Assembly: GCA_937864895.1 (NCBI GenBank)
Contig: CALMDF010000093.1
Span: 1-8,684 of the forward strand
Length of the DNA: 8,684 nt
From: an uncultured Holophagales bacterium
Lineage (GTDB): Bacteria > Acidobacteriota > Thermoanaerobaculia > UBA5066
Direction of reading: 5' to 3'
Within the stretch, counting starts at the first letter, position 1. Every line of letters starts with the position of its first letter. The translations under genes and the position numbers were made by a program. Positions 5,896 to 8,684 of this stretch are shown piece after piece. A model generated the notes under the pieces. It was not told where the DNA came from, ran no database searches, and worked only from the letters and a program-made list of their open reading frames with translations.

Positions 5896-7698
5896 ATGGC
5901 CGAGCCGCGCCCCTTTCGATCGCTCACGCGGCTGCACCTGCGGGACCTGGCCCGGCCGAGGGCCGGCCGCGGCCTCCGGGCGGCGTTCGACGGGGCGGTC
6001 GCCGTCACGCTCCGGCTTCTCGCCCTCTTCGCCGTTGGGACGCTCGTCCTCGAGCACGGCTTCGAGCTCGAGCCAGAGCTGGCCGGGTTCGTCAGGCTCC
6101 TCCTCGAGGCAGTGCTCGGCACCTTCGTCGGGCTGGGAATCCTCCGGCTGCTCACCCGGGACGACCGCCGCGCCTTCCTCCTATCTCACCGGGTCGACGC
6201 CCTCGTCTGGGTCGTGGTCCTGCTGGGTTTTCTCGGCCGACGCGGCGGTCTCGCGTCGCCCGTCGTCCTCTTCGGGCTGGACCCCGACGACTTCGCCGGC
6301 GTCTGGCTCGTCGCCACCCAGGCCTTCATCGTCGTCTCGCTCATCCTCGGGACCCTGCGAGACAGCCGGAGGTTCGTCGGGCGGGTGGTCCAGCCCCATT
6401 TCGTCATCCTCGCCAGCTTCGTCCTCCTCATCGGGGTGGGGACAGGCCTCCTGCTCCTTCCGCGCGCGACCACCGGCGGTGGGCTCACCCCTGTGGACGC
6501 CCTCTTCACCTCGGCGAGCGCCGCTTCCGTGACCGGGCTGACGGTCGTCGACACGAGGACCGCCTTCACCCCGCTCGGGCACGCGATTCTCCTCGTGCTC
6601 ATCCAGGCCGGTGGCCTCGGAATCATGACCCTCACGACGTTCTTCGCGTTCGCCTTCGCGGGGGGGACTCTCCGGCAGTACGCGAGCCTGCAGTCCCTCG
6701 TCGGCGACCAGAGCCTCGGCCGCATCCGCGCGACGCTGGCCCAGATCGCGCTCGTGACCCTCTGCTTCGAGGCGGCGGGCGCCGCGATCCTCTACAGGCA
6801 CCTGCCCGACAGCCTGGTCCCCGAGGCGGGGCGGCTCTTCTCGGCCGTCTTCCACAGCGTCTCGGCCTTCTGCAACGCCGGCTTCGCCCTCCACGGCATG
6901 AACCTCGCGGCGCCGGGGCTCGGGGAGAACGCCGTCGTCCAGTCGACGATCATGGTCCTCGTCGTCGCGGGAGGCCTGGGTTTCCCCGTCCTGGCCGCGA
7001 TCGGAGGGTACCTGGCCCGGAGACGGCGACGGGCCGGCCTCCACGTCGAGGTCGTCCTCACCGTCACGGCCCTCCTCCTCGTCCTCGGGACGGCGGGGCT
7101 CCTCCTCCTCGACCCCGCGGGCGGGGCCCTCGGCGAGACCTGGAAGGACCGGTTCCTGTCGGCGCTCTTTCACTCGGTCTCGGCGAGGACCGCCGGCTTC
7201 AACACGGTCGACGTCGCCGGGCTCGCCCCGGCCGCTCTCTTCCTCATCCTCCTGCTGATGTGGATCGGGGGGTCGCCCGCCTCGACCGCCGGCGGCGTGA
7301 AGACGACGACGGTCGCCGTGGCCCTCCTCACCGTTCTCTCGATCGCGGGGGGGAAGGAGCGGGTCGAGCTTTTCCGGCACCGCCTCGGCGACGCCTCGAT
7401 CCAGCGGGCCTTCGCCACCGTCATCATCTCCGTCTCCCTGCTCTCGGTCTCGATCCTCGCGCTCCTGGCGTTCGAGGAGAAGCCGGCCCTGGGCCTCGCC
7501 TTCGAGGCCGTCTCGGCGCTCTCGACGGTCGGGCTGTCGACCGGCATCACGCCGTCGCTGGGCACCCCGGCCAAGCTCCTCCTCTCGGGACTCATGCTGG
7601 CCGGGCGCGTCGGTCTCCTCGGCTGCGTCCTGGCGGTGACCCCCCGCCGTCGGGACGCGCGGCACGAGTACGCCCGGGAGGACGTGCTGGTAACGTAG
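5896..7698 (+). CDS. TrkH/KtrB-family potassium uptake channel subunit
   Basis: A 600-residue inner-membrane K+ translocating subunit. The four pore loops with the selectivity glycine are visible: SVTGL (Gly214), FCNAGF (Gly329), RTAGF (Gly434) and STVGLSTG (Gly546). The conserved GGSPASTAGGVKTTT region at 458-472 and the GRVG motif at 570-573 near the C-terminus are also present. The short acidic tail (EYAREDVLVT) resembles KtrB ends. Core KtrB/TrkH proteins are about 440-490 residues. Here the core starts near residue 167, so about 165 extra N-terminal residues carry roughly four additional hydrophobic segments (about 31-52, 66-86, 102-114 and 134-152). Long N-terminal forms exist in some phyla. 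The ATG at 5896 is chosen because the open frame upstream is antisense to the 357-residue gene and carries no membrane character. It has a leaderless-type -10 hexamer and no Shine-Dalgarno sequence. The gating subunit starts 4 bp after the stop. Expected transport is K+ (perhaps with Na+ coupling, as in Ktr). Confidence 0.95.
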   Translation: MAEPRPFRSLTRLHLRDLARPRAGRGLRAAFDGAVAVTLRLLALFAVGTLVLEHGFELEPELAGFVRLLLEAVLGTFVGLGILRLLTRDDRRAFLLSHRVDALVWVVVLLGFLGRRGGLASPVVLFGLDPDDFAGVWLVATQAFIVVSLILGTLRDSRRFVGRVVQPHFVILASFVLLIGVGTGLLLLPRATTGGGLTPVDALFTSASAASVTGLTVVDTRTAFTPLGHAILLVLIQAGGLGIMTLTTFFAFAFAGGTLRQYASLQSLVGDQSLGRIRATLAQIALVTLCFEAAGAAILYRHLPDSLVPEAGRLFSAVFHSVSAFCNAGFALHGMNLAAPGLGENAVVQSTIMVLVVAGGLGFPVLAAIGGYLARRRRRAGLHVEVVLTVTALLLVLGTAGLLLLDPAGGALGETWKDRFLSALFHSVSARTAGFNTVDVAGLAPAALFLILLLMWIGGSPASTAGGVKTTTVAVALLTVLSIAGGKERVELFRHRLGDASIQRAFATVIISVSLLSVSILALLAFEEKPALGLAFEAVSALSTVGLSTGITPSLGTPAKLLLSGLMLAGRVGLLGCVLAVTPRRRDARHEYAREDVLVT

Positions 7699-7702
7699 GG
7701 CC

Positions 7703-8407
7703 ATGTCGCGACAGTTCGCCGTCATCGGCCTCGGCAACTTCGGGTCCCAGCTCGCCGTCGAGCTGACGCGGCGGGGAGCGGAAGTCCTCGCGATCGACGA
7801 GCGCGAGGAGGCGGTCGACGACCTCCGCGACCTCGTCACGCACACGGTGCGCCTCGACGCGACCGACGAGAAGGCGCTGTCGGAACAGCGGCTCACCGAG
7901 ATGGACGCCGTCGTCGTCAGCTTCGGCAGTCACTTCGAGACTGCGCTCCTGACCGTCTCCGTACTGAAGCAGATCGGCGTGAAGAGGCTCATCGTCCGCG
8001 CGATGACCTCCCGCCACGAGCAGATCCTCGAGGCACTCGGCGTGGACGAGGTCGTCCTCCCGGTCACCGAGACGGTCGCGAGGCTCTCGGGGAGCCTCAT
8101 GGTGGAGGGGCTCTACGACTCCTTCGCACTCTCGGCCGACTTCGCCGTCGGCGAGGTGGGAGTGCCGGAGGAGCTGCTCGGGAGAATGGTGGGGGAGATC
8201 GACTTCCCGATCGATTTCGGGGTGGCGCTCGTGACGATCCGCCGGATCGTCCCGGAGACGAGGATCCTCGGGCTCGGGACGCGGATGGTCGAGCGGATCC
8301 TCGGGATCCCCTCGCCCGCGACGCCGCTCGAGAGGGGGGACACCCTCGTCGTCTTCGGGGCGAAGAAGGCGCTCGAGAAGCTCGCCGGGCGGCACCGGGA
8401 AGACTGA
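7703..8407 (+). CDS. ktrA: TrkA/KtrA-family RCK gating subunit of the K+ channel
   Basis: A 234-residue cytoplasmic regulatory subunit. The RCK_N Rossmann domain begins at once: GLGNFG at 9-14 is the nucleotide-binding glycine motif, Asp32 (AIDE) ends beta-2 and contacts the ribose, and LDATD at 51-55 follows beta-3. An RCK_C domain occupies about 140-228 (acidic/hydrophobic beta strands, ending ERGDTLVVFGAKKALEKL). Single RCK_N plus RCK_C and a length near 220 fit KtrA; the E. coli TrkA has two such pairs. It would form an octameric ring under the channel and open it in response to ATP/ADP or NAD(H). The start lies 4 bp after the trkH/ktrB stop with only a weak AGGG, so translation is probably coupled. 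TAACGT six nt upstream also fits the TANNNT pattern but overlaps the end of the channel gene. The gene ends just before a GC palindrome. Confidence 0.93.
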   Translation: MSRQFAVIGLGNFGSQLAVELTRRGAEVLAIDEREEAVDDLRDLVTHTVRLDATDEKALSEQRLTEMDAVVVSFGSHFETALLTVSVLKQIGVKRLIVRAMTSRHEQILEALGVDEVVLPVTETVARLSGSLMVEGLYDSFALSADFAVGEVGVPEELLGRMVGEIDFPIDFGVALVTIRRIVPETRILGLGTRMVERILGIPSPATPLERGDTLVVFGAKKALEKLAGRHRED

Positions 8408-8412
8408 CCGCC

Positions 8413-8438
8413 CGCGCCCGCGGCGCGCCGCGGGCGCG
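8413..8438. terminator. Perfect 26-bp GC palindrome between convergent genes, possible bidirectional terminator
   Basis: Bases 8413-8438 form an uninterrupted palindrome of 13 bp per arm centred at 8425/8426, made only of G and C. It fills most of the 37 bp between the ktrA stop and the stop of the convergent outer-membrane gene. No T-run follows on either strand, so it is not a standard intrinsic terminator. A stable hairpin that blocks read-through from both sides or protects mRNA 3' ends is the likely role. RNA folding would need a small unpaired loop at the centre. Confidence 0.55.
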
Positions 8439-8444
8439 ACCCGC

Positions 8445-8684
8445 TCAGAACTGCACGTAAAGGGTGAGGCGCGCGATCAGGTCGTCGTCGGGGGCGGGAC
8501 GGCCGTCGGTGTCGCGGTAGGCGACGACCTCGACGTTCGGGGCCACGCTGACCATCCGGTGGATCCTGTACTCCAGGCCGACGAGGAAAAGGTCGAATTC
8601 CGTGTCCTCGGCCAGCCCCAGGTAGGGAATGGCTCCGGCATCGGGAATGCCGTCGAAGGCGCGATCGACCCGGGCGAGGAGGCT
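8445..8684 (-). CDS. C-terminal end of an outer-membrane beta-barrel protein (partial)
   Basis: Reading the minus strand from the right edge gives 79 residues in one open frame ending at TGA (8447-8445). The last 35 or so residues alternate hydrophobic and polar as in barrel strands: DLFLVGLEYRI, MVSVAPNVEVVAYRD, then DLIARLTLYVQF. The protein ends in Phe after a Tyr-x-Gln-Phe strand, the classic C-terminal signal read by the BAM assembly machinery. A short turn with acidic and Pro residues (DTDGRPAPDDD) separates the last two strands. The 5' part lies outside the window, so whether it is a porin, phosphate-selective-type porin or other barrel cannot be told. It converges on ktrA, with the GC palindrome between them. 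Confidence 0.75.
   Translation of the reverse strand, partial: SLLARVDRAFDGIPDAGAIPYLGLAEDTEFDLFLVGLEYRIHRMVSVAPNVEVVAYRDTDGRPAPDDDLIARLTLYVQF

Noticed and set aside
6181..7896. 571-residue minus-strand open frame across the K+ channel gene
   Set aside because: Its Arg/Glu/Asp-rich sequence is the complement of hydrophobic codons of the channel, and it has no recognisable domain.

Overview
This is a GC-rich (roughly 70% by eye), densely coded bacterial window. It carries an inner-membrane ABC exporter with a HlyD-type adaptor and the C-terminal end of an outer-membrane beta-barrel, so the host is almost certainly Gram-negative (diderm). Base composition and gene mix would suit Acidobacteriota or a similar high-GC diderm phylum, but no marker gene allows a firm placement. 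I saw no tRNA, rRNA, CRISPR array, insertion sequence or other sign of recent transfer.

Layout. Positions 1-5847 hold a run of minus-strand genes. In order of transcription these are: a 357-residue membrane protein of unknown function with an internally repeated motif (5847-4774); a 385-residue polytopic membrane protein with several paired histidine motifs (4709-3552); a PLP-dependent group II aromatic-amino-acid-type decarboxylase (3517-2069); a membrane-anchored HlyD/MacA-type adaptor (1985-771); a MacB/LolD-type ABC ATPase (760-14); and possibly the first codons of the exporter permease at the left edge (10-1). A 48-bp divergent intergenic region (5848-5895) separates this run from a plus-strand potassium-uptake pair. 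That pair is a TrkH/KtrB-type channel with an unusually long N-terminus (5896-7698) and its TrkA/KtrA-type gating subunit (7703-8407). A 26-bp perfect GC palindrome lies between ktrA and a convergent minus-strand gene that runs off the right edge. That last gene encodes the end of an outer-membrane beta-barrel protein (8684-8445).

How the genes work together. Adaptor, ATPase and the presumed permease form a tripartite-type exporter or a MacAB-like/lipoprotein-sorting-like pump. KtrB and KtrA form a K+ uptake complex. The decarboxylase keeps the residues that mark true decarboxylases, rather than aldehyde synthases, of the aromatic amino acid decarboxylase family. The decarboxylase lies between the histidine-rich membrane protein and the exporter genes on the same strand. 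A functional link (amine production, modification and export) is only inference.

The most unusual sequence-level signal concerns the starts. Three genes lack a clear Shine-Dalgarno sequence and instead have a TANNNT -10-like hexamer 7-8 nt before the ATG (TAGACT, TAGACT, TATAGT). That is the spacing expected for leaderless transcripts. The exporter genes instead have ordinary purine-rich ribosome binding sites. The decarboxylase start also sits in the loop of a near-perfect inverted repeat that overlaps its -10-like hexamer.
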